64,000 bases of DNA from Liquidambar formosana (taxonomy: Eukaryota > Streptophyta > Magnoliopsida > Saxifragales > Altingiaceae). The notes under the pieces were generated by a model. That model was given only the letters and a program-made list of their open reading frames with translations, had not been told where the DNA came from and did no database searches. Each line of letters opens with the position of its first letter. Position 1 is the stretch's first letter. The stretch covers positions 26,027,763 to 26,091,762 of the forward strand of contig CM077832.1 of assembly GCA_039720395.1 (NCBI GenBank). The letters run 5' to 3'. The position numbers were made by a program, and so were the translations under genes. Below are positions 45,401 through 55,092 of the stretch, piece by piece.

Positions 45401-48400
45401 CTCTGAATGAGTCTAGAGAGCGTAATGGACTCTTGAAAGCGTCATAGGATTTTTTTGGACAGTATAGAGCTCCTACGGGTGTCCAGGAAGTGATGTTGAG
45501 CTCCCACGAGTTAATGACGGATCTAATTGAGTTTATAGAACGTCGTGGACTCAAAAAAGCCTTCTAGGATTTTATGGAGCGTATAGAGGTCCTACAGGTG
45601 TCTTGGAAGCATTGCAAGGCTACCCACGGGTCAATGGCGAACTTTAAATGAATTTATAGAGCGTCGTGGACTCTTGAAAGCCTCCTACGATTCTTTTGAG
45701 GGTACAGAGCTCCTATGGGTGTCCAGGAAGAGTCGTGGAGCTCCCATGAGTCAATTGAGATTCTGATTGAGTTTAGAAAGCGCCGTGAACTCTTAGACGT
45801 CTTCTGTGATTTTTTTTGGGGCATATACAACTCCTACTGGTGTTTAGGAAGCATTGTGATGCTTCCACGAATGTAAGGCGACGCTATAGAGCCTCCACAG
45901 GTTGTGGACTCTAGAAAGCCTCTTATGATTTTTTGGAGCTTAGTAGAGCTACTATGGGTGTTTAAGAAGTGTTGGGAGGCTCCCACGAGTCTATAGTCTA
46001 ATAGAGTCTAAAGAATGTCGTGGACTTAAGAAAGCTTCCTAGGATTTTCTCCACTGTATTGAGCTCCTACGAGTGCCTAAGAGGCGTTGTGGTGCTCCCA
46101 CAATTCTATAGCGACCGTAGTTGAATCTGGAGATCGTTGTAGACTCTAAAAGGCCTTCTAGGGTTTTTTGGGAGCGTATTGAGCTCCTATGGGTGTCTAG
46201 GAAGTGTTGAGAGGCTCCCACGAGTAAATAGCAAGCGACCCTGAATGAGGTCTAGAGTCCATCGTGGACTCTCGAAAGCCTCCAAGGATTTTTTTGGAGT
46301 GTATAGAGCTCCTATGGGTGTCTAGGAAGCGTTGTGGGAGTCCTACGAGTCTATGGCGACCCTATTGACTCTATAGAGCATTATGGAGCTTCCACGAGTC
46401 AATGGTGGACTCTAATTGAGTTTAAAAAGAGTCGTGGACTCTCAAAACTCTCCCAAGATTTTTTGGAGAGTATAGAGCTCCTACCTGTGTCTAGGAAGCA
46501 TTGTGAGGCTCCCACGAGTCTATGGCAACCCTATTGAGTCTAGAGAGCGTCGTGGACTCTAGAAAGCCTACTCGTATTTTTTCGGAGCGCATAGAGCTCC
46601 TACGGGTGTCTAGGATGCGTTGTGAGGCTACCACAATTGTATTGAGTCTACAATTGCGTCCAGAGACCGTCGTGGACTCTAGAATGCCTCAAAGGATTTT
46701 TTTTTTTTTTTCGAGCATATTGAGCTCCTATGGGTCTGTTGGAAACGTTATGAGGCTCTCAGGAGTCTATGACGACTTTAATTGAGTGTAGAGAGCGTCG
46801 TGGAGCCTAAAAAGCCTTCTAGGATTCTTTGGAGCGAATAGAGGTCCTACGGGTATCTTGTTGGCATTGTGAGGCTCCTATGAGTCAATGGTGACTCTAA
46901 TTGTCTCTTCAGAGCGTTGTGGAGTGTCGAAAGCTTCCTAAGATTTTTTGGAGCGTATAGAGCTCGTACGGGGGTTTAGGAATCGTTGTGGAGATCCTAC
47001 GAGTTAATGGCGACTGTGATTTAGTATAGAGAACGTCGTGGAGTCTCGAAAGTCTCCTCGGATTTTTTTGGAGCGTATAGAGCTCATACTGGTGTCTAAG
47101 AAGCGTTGTGAGATTCCCACGAATTTGCGGCTACCCTACTGAGTCTAGCGAACGTCGTGAACTGTAGAAAGCCTCCTACAATTTTTTGGAGCGTATAGAG
47201 TTGCTACGGGTGTCTTGGAAGTGTTATGAGGCTCCTACGAGTCTATGATGACACTAATCGAGTCAAGAGAGCGTCATGGGCTCTTGAAAGTATCCTAGGA
47301 TCTTTTGGAGCTTATAGCGCTCCTACAGGGGTCAAGGAATCGTTGTGTGAGTCCCATGAGTCTATAGTGACCCTATTGACCTGGAAAGCATCGTGGACTC
47401 TCGAAGGCGTCCTGGGAATTTTTGGACGGTATAGAGCTCCTAACTGTGTCTAAGAAGCGTTGCGAGGCTCCTACGAGTTTATGATGACGCTAATCGAGTC
47501 AAGAGAGCGTCGTGGGCTCTCGAAAGCATCATAGGATCTTTTGGAGCTTATAGCACTCCTATGGGTGTCAAGGAAGCGTTGTGGGAGTCCCATGAGTCTA
47601 TAGTGACCTTATTAACCTGGAAAGCATCGTGGACTCTCGAAGGCGTCCTAGGAATTTTTGGATCATATAGAGCTCCTACGGGTGACCAGAAAGTAGTGTG
47701 GAGCTCCCACAAGTCAATGGCGACTCTAAATTAGTTTATAGAGACGTGGACTCTCAAAAGTCTTCCAGGAATTTTTGGAGGGTATAGAGCTCCTACCTGT
47801 GTCTAAGAAGCATTGTGACACTCCCACGAGTCTATGGAGACCCTATTGAGTCTGGAGAGCATCGTGGACTCTAGAAATCGTACTTGCATTTTTTGGAGCG
47901 TATTAGAGCTCCTACAGGTATCTAGGAAGCGTTGTGGGGCTCCCACGACTCTATGGAGAATTTTATTGAGTTCGAAGACCGTCATGGACTCTAGAAAGCC
48001 TCCTAAGATTTTTTGGAGCGTATAGAGCTCCCAGGGGTGTGTAGGAAACGTTGCAAGGCTCCCACGATTCTATGGCGACCCTAATTGAGTCTAGAGTGCG
48101 TCGTGGACTCTAAAAAGCCCTGTAGGATTCTTTTGAGCGTATAGATATCCTACGGGTGTTTTGGAAGCGTTGTGAGGCTCCCACGAGTCAATGGCGACTC
48201 TAAATGACTTTAGAGAGCATCGTGGACTCTCGAAAGGCTCCTAGGATTTTTTTCCGAGCGGATAGAGCTCCAACGGGTGTCTAGGAAGCATTGTGGAGCT
48301 CCCACGAGTCAAGGGCAACTCTAATTGAGTTTCGAGAGCGCCGTGAAGTCTCAAAAGTCTCCTGTGATTTTCTTGGAGCATATACAACTCCTACTGGTGT

Positions 48401-49089
48401 TTGGAAGCGATGTGATGCTCCCACGAATGTAAGGCGGCGCTATTGAGCCTTCTAGCGTCGTGGACTCTAGAAAAGCCTCCTATGACTTTTTGGAGCCTAT
48501 AGAGCTCCTATGGGTGTGTCTAGGAAGTGTTGAGTAGCTCCCACGAGTCTGTAGTGACTCTAATTGAGTCTAGAGAGTGTTGTGGACCCTAAAAAGCCTC
48601 CTACGATTTTTTGGAGCACATAGAGCTCCTACGGGTCTCTAGGAAGCGTTGTGAGGCTTCTACAAGTCCGTGGCGACTTTATTTGTAGACATGGAGAGGG
48701 TCGCAGACTCTAGAAAACCTTATAGGTTTTCTGGATAGTATTGAGCTCCTACGGGTGTCTAGGAAGCGTTGTGAGGATGCCAAGAGTGAATGGCGACGCT
48801 GAATGAGTCTAGAGAGTGTAGTAGACTCTCGAAAACGTCCTAGGATTTTTTGGACCTCATAGAGCTCTTACGAGTGTCTAGGAAGCGTTGTGGAGCTCCC
48901 AAGTGTCAGTGTGGGCTCAAATTGATTTTATAGACCGTCGTGGACTCAAAAAAGCCTTTTAGGAATTTTTTGGAGCATATAGAGGTCCTACGGATGCCTT
49001 GGAAGTGTTGTGAGGCTCCCACGAGTCAGTGGCAAGTCGAAATGAGTTTGGAGCGCGTCATGGACTCTCGACAGCCTTTTAGGATTTTT
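39478..49089 (+). repeat. 119-bp satellite, about 80 units with irregular higher-order structure
   Basis: Continuous array of diverged units. A typical unit has a T-rich box (GGATTTTTTGGAGCGTATAG), then GAGCTCCTACGGGTGTC, then GGAAGCGTTGTGAGGCTCCC, then a GAGTC box and GTCGTGGACTC. Distinctive variants recur in fixed order. GTGGCTATGC lies at about 40285 and 44922. CATACTGGTGTCTA-type units lie at about 42390, 44240 and 47087. GTGTAGGAAACGTT-type units lie at about 42030, 43890, 46738 and 48040. The spacing is uneven, so the higher-order blocks have been partly duplicated or deleted. 119 is not a multiple of three, and the short frames found here are by chance. A G15 run lies at 42254-42268. 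No gene. Confidence 0.92.
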
Positions 49090-49228
49090 TTTTTTTTTTT
49101 GGTAAGTGAGAATGAATATATAAAAGAAAGAAAGAATACAAAGAGTGAATACAAAGCCAACCGGCCCAAAAAATATCCATGCAAGGATAAAAGCACTATA
49201 CAAGTGCAAGCTCAAGCAAATACATTCA

Positions 49229-49252
49229 AATAAGCTAGGAAACTAGCTTATT
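49229..49252 (-). other. 3' UTR hairpin of LINE E2
   Basis: Identical to that of E1: 10-bp arms AATAAGCTAG / CTAGCTTATT, sense loop TTTC, about 130 nt from the poly(A). Confidence 0.7.
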
Positions 49253-49305
49253 GGTATGTGTAAGCCCAAAAGGATGCTAGGAGCTGGAAACAAAAGCAAT
49301 AAAAA

Positions 49306-52300
49306 TTACAATTTTAGAATGTCAAAACTGATTCCCCAGTTTGAGCATAAGTTTCTATGCCTATCATTGTCACGGATCCCATGGAAGGAGAAAGCTTTAT
49401 ATCTAACATCACTTATAATGCTATTGTAAATATGATCACTATCTCTATAGCTATTGTCCATGATGCGCTTGTTCCTTGCTTGCCACAGATTATATATTGT
49501 TGATGCCCATGCAAGCTTTTTGATGGTTGTGGAGAAGGAGTGACCTTTGAGACTATGCTTGGCCCAAATAAATTCATTAGTCCATGATCTTGGAGTTCGA
49601 AAAATGCAGCATAGCCTTAGGATTCTTGCCCAAACAGAAGAAGAGATAGGACAAGCAAAATAAAGATGATCACGACTTTCAAGGCTCTGATTACACAGCA
49701 CACAAGTCACATTGCTAGTAATCCCCCAAGTATTCATTCTGTCAAGAGTAGAAAGTCTATTGTGGATAGTGAGCCACAAGATAAAAGCATGCTTTTGAAT
49801 AGCCTTGGGGTACCAAACAATATAGTGCCAGTCATTCACATTTCCACGATTTCTGAGAGCATGCCATGCTGAAGTGATGGAGAAGATACCAGAATTTTCA
49901 GGCAGCCATTGAATAGAGTCATGTCGAGAAGAATTTGGGAGCAAGTTGGCTGGGATACCTGACTGCAATTCCAAGAGATCAGCAGTGACCGTGATTGGCC
50001 AATTCCAAGAGGAAAGAGAGATAATAGAGCACACTTTAGTGGTGGGAGGGAGAGCAGCATCATACATAATTCTAGAGTTAAAGTGCTGAAGAATAGGGCC
50101 AATGGGAAGCCAATTATCATACCAGAGAAAGGTGTTTTCACCATTGCCAATTTTATGCTTGATGAGGGGGTGAATGATGGGCCTAAGTTTCAACAGCTTC
50201 CTCCAAACCCATGAACATTCAGAAGGAGTAGACACAGCCCCGAAGCTTTTATTTTTAAGAATATAGAGATTAATCCATGCTACCCATAATGATCCAGAGC
50301 GGCTAAATAAAGCCCATATATGCTTCATAGCAGCAGCAATATTGAGATCTCCAATCCTTCGAAGACCTAAACCTCCTTCATTCTTTGGCATGCAAATAGC
50401 TAACCAACTGATTTTGGAACCTGTTAGCTTGAGCTCATGGCCTGACCATAGAAAACTTCTAAAAATCTGCTCAATCTGTTTACAAATTTTCTGAGGAAGG
50501 ATAAAGATACTACTCCAGTAGTACTGTATGCCATATAATACAGAGGAAAGAAGTTGCAGTCTACCAGCATAGGATAATCTTTTGGAGCTCCAACTTTGAA
50601 TTCTCTGAGTAATCTTTTCAATGAGAGGGATGCAGTCCCTAGCTGACAGTTTTTTAGTGATAAGAGGAACCCCCAAGTACTTCACAGGAAGAGAGCCTTC
50701 AGAGAAACCCAATCTGTTTAATATGTCATCTTTAATATCAGGGAGGACACCTGCAAAGAAAATTTGACTTTTGCCACTATTTGCTTTAAGTCCTGAAATA
50801 GCTTCAAATTTGTTAAGGGCATCAATGATCTTGTCAATAGCATCAACACTACCATGGGAGAAGATGAACAAGTCATCAGCAAAACAGAGATGAGACAAAT
50901 TAAGTTTTTCACACCGAGGATGAAACTTGAAGGTTGGACAGGCAGTAACTTTGGCTAAGAGCTTGGAAAGAGCCTCCATGCCAATAACAAAAAGGTAAGG
51001 TGATAAAGGGTCACCTTGACGTAGCCCTCTTTTACCTTCAAAATATCCCTCAAGAGCTCCATTGATAGAGATGGAGAATTTGGGGGAAGTGATGCACACT
51101 TTAATCCACTGTAATAGATGGGTAGGGGTGTTGAGAGCTTTAAGAATATCAATAATGAAATTGGGATCCACAGAATCAAAAGCCTTCATCAAGTCAATTT
51201 TCATTGCACACCTTGGAACTCCCTTGTTGAGATGGTAATTCTTGAGAATTTCTTGGGCCAAAAGAACATTGTCAGAGATGCTTCTTCCTGGGATGAAAGC
51301 AGATTGAGTAGGGCTGATGAAATCTGGAAGGCATGCTTTCAATCTACTGGCAATAATTTTTGATATGCATTTGTAAACTGTATTGCAGCAGGAGATTGGG
51401 CGAAATTCATTCATTCTAGAGGCATTAGGAGATTTAGGAACTAGAGCAATAGCAGTGGCATTAACTTGACCAAGCAGATGGCTATGAGAGAAGAAAGACA
51501 TAACAGCATCAAGAACATCATTTCCCACAACGTGCCAGGTTTTCTTGAAGAAAAGAGGAGTGTAGCCATCAGGACCAGGAGCTTTATTGTTATTAAGTGA
51601 AAAAAGGGTATCCTTGATTTCCTGCCTAGTCACAGGTTGATTGAGAATAGCAATCTGATCTTCATTCCACTGATTGACAAAAAGATCTTCAAGAATATCC
51701 ATTCTATGATGCAGGGAGGGAGGGGAACATCCAAGAAGATTTTGAAAGTAACTAATAGCTTCTCTACTGATACTAGCATGAGTGTTAAGCAAAGTATTAG
51801 TATTGTCATAAAGCTTTGATAAAGAATTGAAGGATCTTTTCACCTTAACTGCTCTATGAAAGAAGGCAGTGTTTTGGTCACCAAGCTTCAGCCATTGTAT
51901 GCGGGATTTTTGTTTGTAGAAAGCTTCCTCAGCATGAGATAGTTCCAAATATTTCAGTTGACAGTCTTTTTCAACCCTACAGAGATCAGGCAAGTGAGGA
52001 TTATGAAGGATATTGAGTTGGGCAGCCTCCAAAGCAGCTTGAGCATGAAGAACTTTATTACTGATATTCCCAAACTTCTCCTTGTTGAAAACTTTCAGAG
52101 CTTCCTTAAGGGCCTTGAGCTTGGAATAAAGAATGAACATAGGATGACCCACAATGCACCTGTCCCAACAGCTAGCAACAGTGGTGAGGAAGTCAGGTTG
52201 GTCAGCCCAAAAGTTGAAAAATTTAAAAGTTTTCTTAATTTTCTGGTCATTATTGCCAAGACACACCAACATGGGACTGTGATCAGAGATACCCGGAGCC

Positions 52301-52965
52301 AAAAACTCAGTGACAATGTTAGGGAAGACCTCCAACCATCTATCATTAACAAGAACTCTGTCAAGCTTACGAGCAATGAGAGCATCACCATCCCTTTTAT
52401 TGGTCCAAGTGAAGAGGGGACCAATAAAAGCCATATCAATCAGGTCAGCAGCCAGCAAACTATTATGAAAATCAGAATTAGTAGAAGAGTAAATACTCCT
52501 CCCCCCATAACCTTCACTAGTAAGCCTAATGGAGTTGAAATCTCCCAAAAGCATCCATGGACAAGAAGAGCAGAGTTTAGCTTTGCTAATGATATGATTC
52601 CATAGCAAATTTCTATCACTGCTTGAGTTGGAAGCATAAATGAAGGAACAATAAAAGTGAGTGATACCTTGAGAGGGAGTAATCATACAGTGAATCATTT
52701 GATCAGATGAACTGAGAATCTGGACATCTATAATATTAGGATCCCAACAGACCCATATACGCCCAAGTGTGGAGGCATGATAGTTGTGAGAAATCTTCCA
52801 ATGACCAGCAAACAAACAAGAGACTTTATCAAAATTTACCATTCTAACTCGAGTTTCCACAATACCGAAGAGACAAATATTTCTTTTCCTGATAAAAGAT
52901 TTGAGTTCCTTTTGCTTAATCGGGTCATTAAGACCACGAATGTTCCAGCAGGCGATATTAATCAT
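49306..52965 (-). CDS. LINE ORF2 protein (APE endonuclease, reverse transcriptase, zf-RVT), intact
   Basis: 1219 aa from the ATG at 52965 (MINIACWNIRG). I chose this start because every sibling ORF2 starts here and it overlaps the ORF1 stop; the frame is open 46 codons further upstream only because it shadows ORF1. Endonuclease about 1-235: E37 (ETRV), GDFN 141-144, SDHSP 227-231. RT about 450-790: APGPDG 462-467, Asp591 in DLMKAFDSVD, LRQGDPLSPYLF from 648, FADD 695-698, LPVKYLGVPL from 759. The zf-RVT is C1088-x2-C1091-x8-H1100-x4-C1105. The protein ends about 110 residues later without RNase H. All expected catalytic residues are present. Residue 909 is Gly where E1 and the other copies have Trp, with unknown effect. 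Confidence 0.95.
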   Translation of the reverse strand: MINIACWNIRGLNDPIKQKELKSFIRKRNICLFGIVETRVRMVNFDKVSCLFAGHWKISHNYHASTLGRIWVCWDPNIIDVQILSSSDQMIHCMITPSQGITHFYCSFIYASNSSSDRNLLWNHIISKAKLCSSCPWMLLGDFNSIRLTSEGYGGRSIYSSTNSDFHNSLLAADLIDMAFIGPLFTWTNKRDGDALIARKLDRVLVNDRWLEVFPNIVTEFLAPGISDHSPMLVCLGNNDQKIKKTFKFFNFWADQPDFLTTVASCWDRCIVGHPMFILYSKLKALKEALKVFNKEKFGNISNKVLHAQAALEAAQLNILHNPHLPDLCRVEKDCQLKYLELSHAEEAFYKQKSRIQWLKLGDQNTAFFHRAVKVKRSFNSLSKLYDNTNTLLNTHASISREAISYFQNLLGCSPPSLHHRMDILEDLFVNQWNEDQIAILNQPVTRQEIKDTLFSLNNNKAPGPDGYTPLFFKKTWHVVGNDVLDAVMSFFSHSHLLGQVNATAIALVPKSPNASRMNEFRPISCCNTVYKCISKIIASRLKACLPDFISPTQSAFIPGRSISDNVLLAQEILKNYHLNKGVPRCAMKIDLMKAFDSVDPNFIIDILKALNTPTHLLQWIKVCITSPKFSISINGALEGYFEGKRGLRQGDPLSPYLFVIGMEALSKLLAKVTACPTFKFHPRCEKLNLSHLCFADDLFIFSHGSVDAIDKIIDALNKFEAISGLKANSGKSQIFFAGVLPDIKDDILNRLGFSEGSLPVKYLGVPLITKKLSARDCIPLIEKITQRIQSWSSKRLSYAGRLQLLSSVLYGIQYYWSSIFILPQKICKQIEQIFRSFLWSGHELKLTGSKISWLAICMPKNEGGLGLRRIGDLNIAAAMKHIWALFSRSGSLWVAWINLYILKNKSFGAVSTPSECSWVWRKLLKLRPIIHPLIKHKIGNGENTFLWYDNWLPIGPILQHFNSRIMYDAALPPTTKVCSIISLSSWNWPITVTADLLELQSGIPANLLPNSSRHDSIQWLPENSGIFSITSAWHALRNRGNVNDWHYIVWYPKAIQKHAFILWLTIHNRLSTLDRMNTWGITSNVTCVLCNQSLESRDHLYFACPISSSVWARILRLCCIFRTPRSWTNEFIWAKHSLKGHSFSTTIKKLAWASTIYNLWQARNKRIMDNSYRDSDHIYNSIISDVRYKAFSFHGIRDNDRHRNLCSNWGISFDILKL

Positions 52966-54964
52966 TAAGATTGGAAATGGTAAGAACATTATTCCCCTTG
53001 GAAGAGGGAACGATCTGTGAAGGAGCAGGGGAGTTAGCCTGGGAATTATTCTTATTGTTGTTCTTCTTTTTCTTTTTGCTATTGCCTTTCTTCTCCAGTT
53101 CATCCACCCTGATATTGCGATTCTTAAATAAATATTCAGGCGAACTTTCAGACCCAGACAGAGGAGAAATCTCAGGGATGGAAGAAGTGCTGGGAGCAGC
53201 TAGGTCGCTAATAGCAGGAGGATCAAGAGCAGGTAATACCTCATCAGGCATATTGTTAAGAAGCGCAAACTGATTATGTTGCTCAGGATGGAGAGAGTTG
53301 GGTTGGCTCTGCACTATACCAGTTGTGACATTAGAGTTCAAATCAGCAGAAGCTTGCCCATTTGGAATGGTAATCTGGGATATAACATGATCAATAGGGC
53401 TATCCACATCTTGTTCAACTGGGCTATCCACATCTTGATCAACCGCGGAGCTAATATGGACTTGAGAGCTACCAACAGCCTGTTCAATAATCTTAGGTAC
53501 CCAGACTTGCTTGACTGGAACTTGACAGTGAGATGAAGCATGACCAAACACTTTGCAAATGTTACAAATTTGTGGTTTCCAGGAATATTCAGCACGAATC
53601 TCGATCTCACTATTGTCAGGCATAACAAGAGGGAAAGCTGAAGGGAAGTCAGCATTTGTGTCAACCTCAATGCACATTCTTGCAAAGGACAGACGAGTTA
53701 AATTCTCTGTGAGAGCATCTAGGTAAAGAGGATTACCTATGAAGCTAGCAATATAGCTGAGCCCCTCATTAGTCCAATATTCAGTGGGGATATTGTAGAG
53801 ACGAACCCAGATGGGAATTTTGGTTAACTGAGGTTTAAGCATTTCCATCTTAGGCTGCCATTTTCTAAGAATAAGAGGTTTACCCCCTACAAACCAAGGC
53901 CCAGATTCAAGAATCCATTCCAAAGCTTCACAGTTGCTGAACTTAAATAGATACAGGCCACTATCAGTAGTTAATATCTGCGGCATCTCCTTCCTACCCC
54001 ATACTCGTTCTATCGTAGATCTGAGAAAACTAAAAGCTGGTTTTTTGCCAATAAATTGGCCCACAAGACAGTTTTGCCATAAACAATGACCTTTCAAAGC
54101 AACCTCAGGTGGTGGCTTAACCACTTTCCTACCATTGACAAAGATAGGTTCAAAAAATTTCAAATCAGAGCTTACCCTTTTAGAGGATGAGAAGAGAGCC
54201 TTCCAATCATTGATGATTTTGGGAGGACCTTGTGTGTTGAATCCTGAAGTAAGCACTTCCGTGGACGGATTGAAAGGCGTCTCATGGGATCTATGGTCAC
54301 TGATAGGTGAGGAAAGGGGCGGGAACTCCGAACCATGTAGAACAGAAGCAGCTCGTGAGTTCTCAGAGGTGTGATCCATAGTAAAGGAGGAGGTTGCTTT
54401 CCCAGGAGGTCGAACCACGGGAAGAGGCTCAGGCATAACTGGAGCATGTGTAGACGGTGGTGGAGCTGCTGAACGTGGAACTGAAAGTTCATCTTGACGG
54501 GAAATCGCAGCTTGCATAATATCCAAGGAAGTTTGGCCTGAAGGGTATGAAATACCCATACTTCGGTGAACACCATCAGAACGAGACAACACTGTAGATC
54601 TGGAATCAACCACACGCTGAGAAGGAACCAGATCTGCGTTCAAAGAGGGAGAAAACGCCAGATCTGATTGCAAAAGGGTGAAACCGTTGCGCGAGGATCC
54701 ATCACTGAGTGACGATGAAGTGGAGCCACTCAACAACGAGGGAATAGAACAGCTACTAGATCTGGAGGTGTCAAGTTGAGAGAAGACCAGATCTGACTTT
54801 TGGAGAGTGAGATGTGCTTTCCCAACAGTAGAAAAGGGTAAAGAGGCCTTCGGATCATGACTAGAAGGAAAAAGCGGAAAAGAGGAACCACTATCAGCAC
54901 GTGAATCAATAGTCAAAGGCTGTTCCGAAAGTAAAGGAGAGGTTTGACAGGTAGTTGATGCCAT
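52958..54964 (-). CDS. LINE ORF1 protein (DUF4283-like domain and CCHC zinc knuckle), intact
   Basis: 668 aa, starting MASTTCQTSP at 54964. Residues 1-250 are Ser/Thr/Pro-rich and low in predicted order, apart from the conserved motif GISYPSGQTS (137-146). The DUF4283-like domain spans about 253-440 (DWKALFSSSKR; VWGRKEMPQILTTDSG; IPIWVRLYNIPTEYW). The zinc knuckle is C467-x2-C470-x4-H475-x4-C480. The C-terminus holds a Lys/Asn-rich stretch at about 620-640. By family knowledge it should bind the element RNA in a ribonucleoprotein with ORF2. Its TAA overlaps the ORF2 ATG (ATGATTAA), suggesting coupled translation. No frame breaks seen. Confidence 0.94.
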   Translation of the reverse strand: MASTTCQTSPLLSEQPLTIDSRADSGSSFPLFPSSHDPKASLPFSTVGKAHLTLQKSDLVFSQLDTSRSSSCSIPSLLSGSTSSSLSDGSSRNGFTLLQSDLAFSPSLNADLVPSQRVVDSRSTVLSRSDGVHRSMGISYPSGQTSLDIMQAAISRQDELSVPRSAAPPPSTHAPVMPEPLPVVRPPGKATSSFTMDHTSENSRAASVLHGSEFPPLSSPISDHRSHETPFNPSTEVLTSGFNTQGPPKIINDWKALFSSSKRVSSDLKFFEPIFVNGRKVVKPPPEVALKGHCLWQNCLVGQFIGKKPAFSFLRSTIERVWGRKEMPQILTTDSGLYLFKFSNCEALEWILESGPWFVGGKPLILRKWQPKMEMLKPQLTKIPIWVRLYNIPTEYWTNEGLSYIASFIGNPLYLDALTENLTRLSFARMCIEVDTNADFPSAFPLVMPDNSEIEIRAEYSWKPQICNICKVFGHASSHCQVPVKQVWVPKIIEQAVGSSQVHISSAVDQDVDSPVEQDVDSPIDHVISQITIPNGQASADLNSNVTTGIVQSQPNSLHPEQHNQFALLNNMPDEVLPALDPPAISDLAAPSTSSIPEISPLSGSESSPEYLFKNRNIRVDELEKKGNSKKKKKNNNKNNSQANSPAPSQIVPSSKGNNVLTISNLND

Positions 54965-55055
54965 TAAGGAATAATAAAGGATAGATAACGCAGGGAGAAG
55001 AAAATGGCAGAATCTGGTGAGAGGGAACTCAGCAAAGGAGAGTCAATCTGGAACG

Positions 55056-55075
55056 AGAGCTTCTCTCACTAGAAA
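55056..55075 (-). promoter_or_regulatory. Conserved 5' box of LINE E2
   Basis: Sense TTTCTAGTGAGAGAAGCTCT, hairpin GAGAG-AAG-CTCTC, about 20 nt from the 5' end and 90 nt upstream of the ORF1 ATG. Either a transcription signal or an RNA structure; the sequence alone does not decide. Confidence 0.55.
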
Positions 55076-55092
55076 CATGGTGAACGGCTCCT

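Larger units (their letters stand above)
49090..55092 (-). mobile_element. LINE E2: full-length, apparently intact L1-type LINE in satellite
   Basis: About 6.0 kb. Poly(T) begins at 49085, merging with the satellite T tract, and ends at 49100. The target duplication is GCCTYTTAGGATTTTT (49074-49089 and 55093-55108, one mismatch), lying in the T-rich box of the satellite unit. 5' UTR about 128 nt with the 5' box, ORF1 668 aa, ORF2 1219 aa overlapping by 8 nt, 3' UTR with hairpin. Both ORFs are open, so it is the best candidate for an active or very recently active copy. E1 is its near-identical sibling. Confidence 0.95.

Noticed and set aside
40134..48025. Many short open frames of 60-90 codons in the satellite
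   Set aside because: 119 bp is not divisible by three, frames change between units and no product is shared. They are chance frames.
39478..49089. Regular direct repeats that might suggest a CRISPR array
   Set aside because: Units are 119 bp, diverged along their whole length, with no constant repeat plus unique spacer structure; this is an eukaryotic satellite.
49306..49640. Possible RNase H domain after the RT in ORF2
   Set aside because: Some plant LINEs have one, but ORF2 here ends about 110 residues after the zf-RVT and I see no RNase H motifs.
52966..53103. 46-codon upstream extension of the E2 ORF2 frame (ATG at 53103)
   Set aside because: It overlaps ORF1 in another frame, is basic and low-complexity because it mirrors the Lys/Asn tail of ORF1, and sibling elements start at the MIN... 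codon in the overlap.
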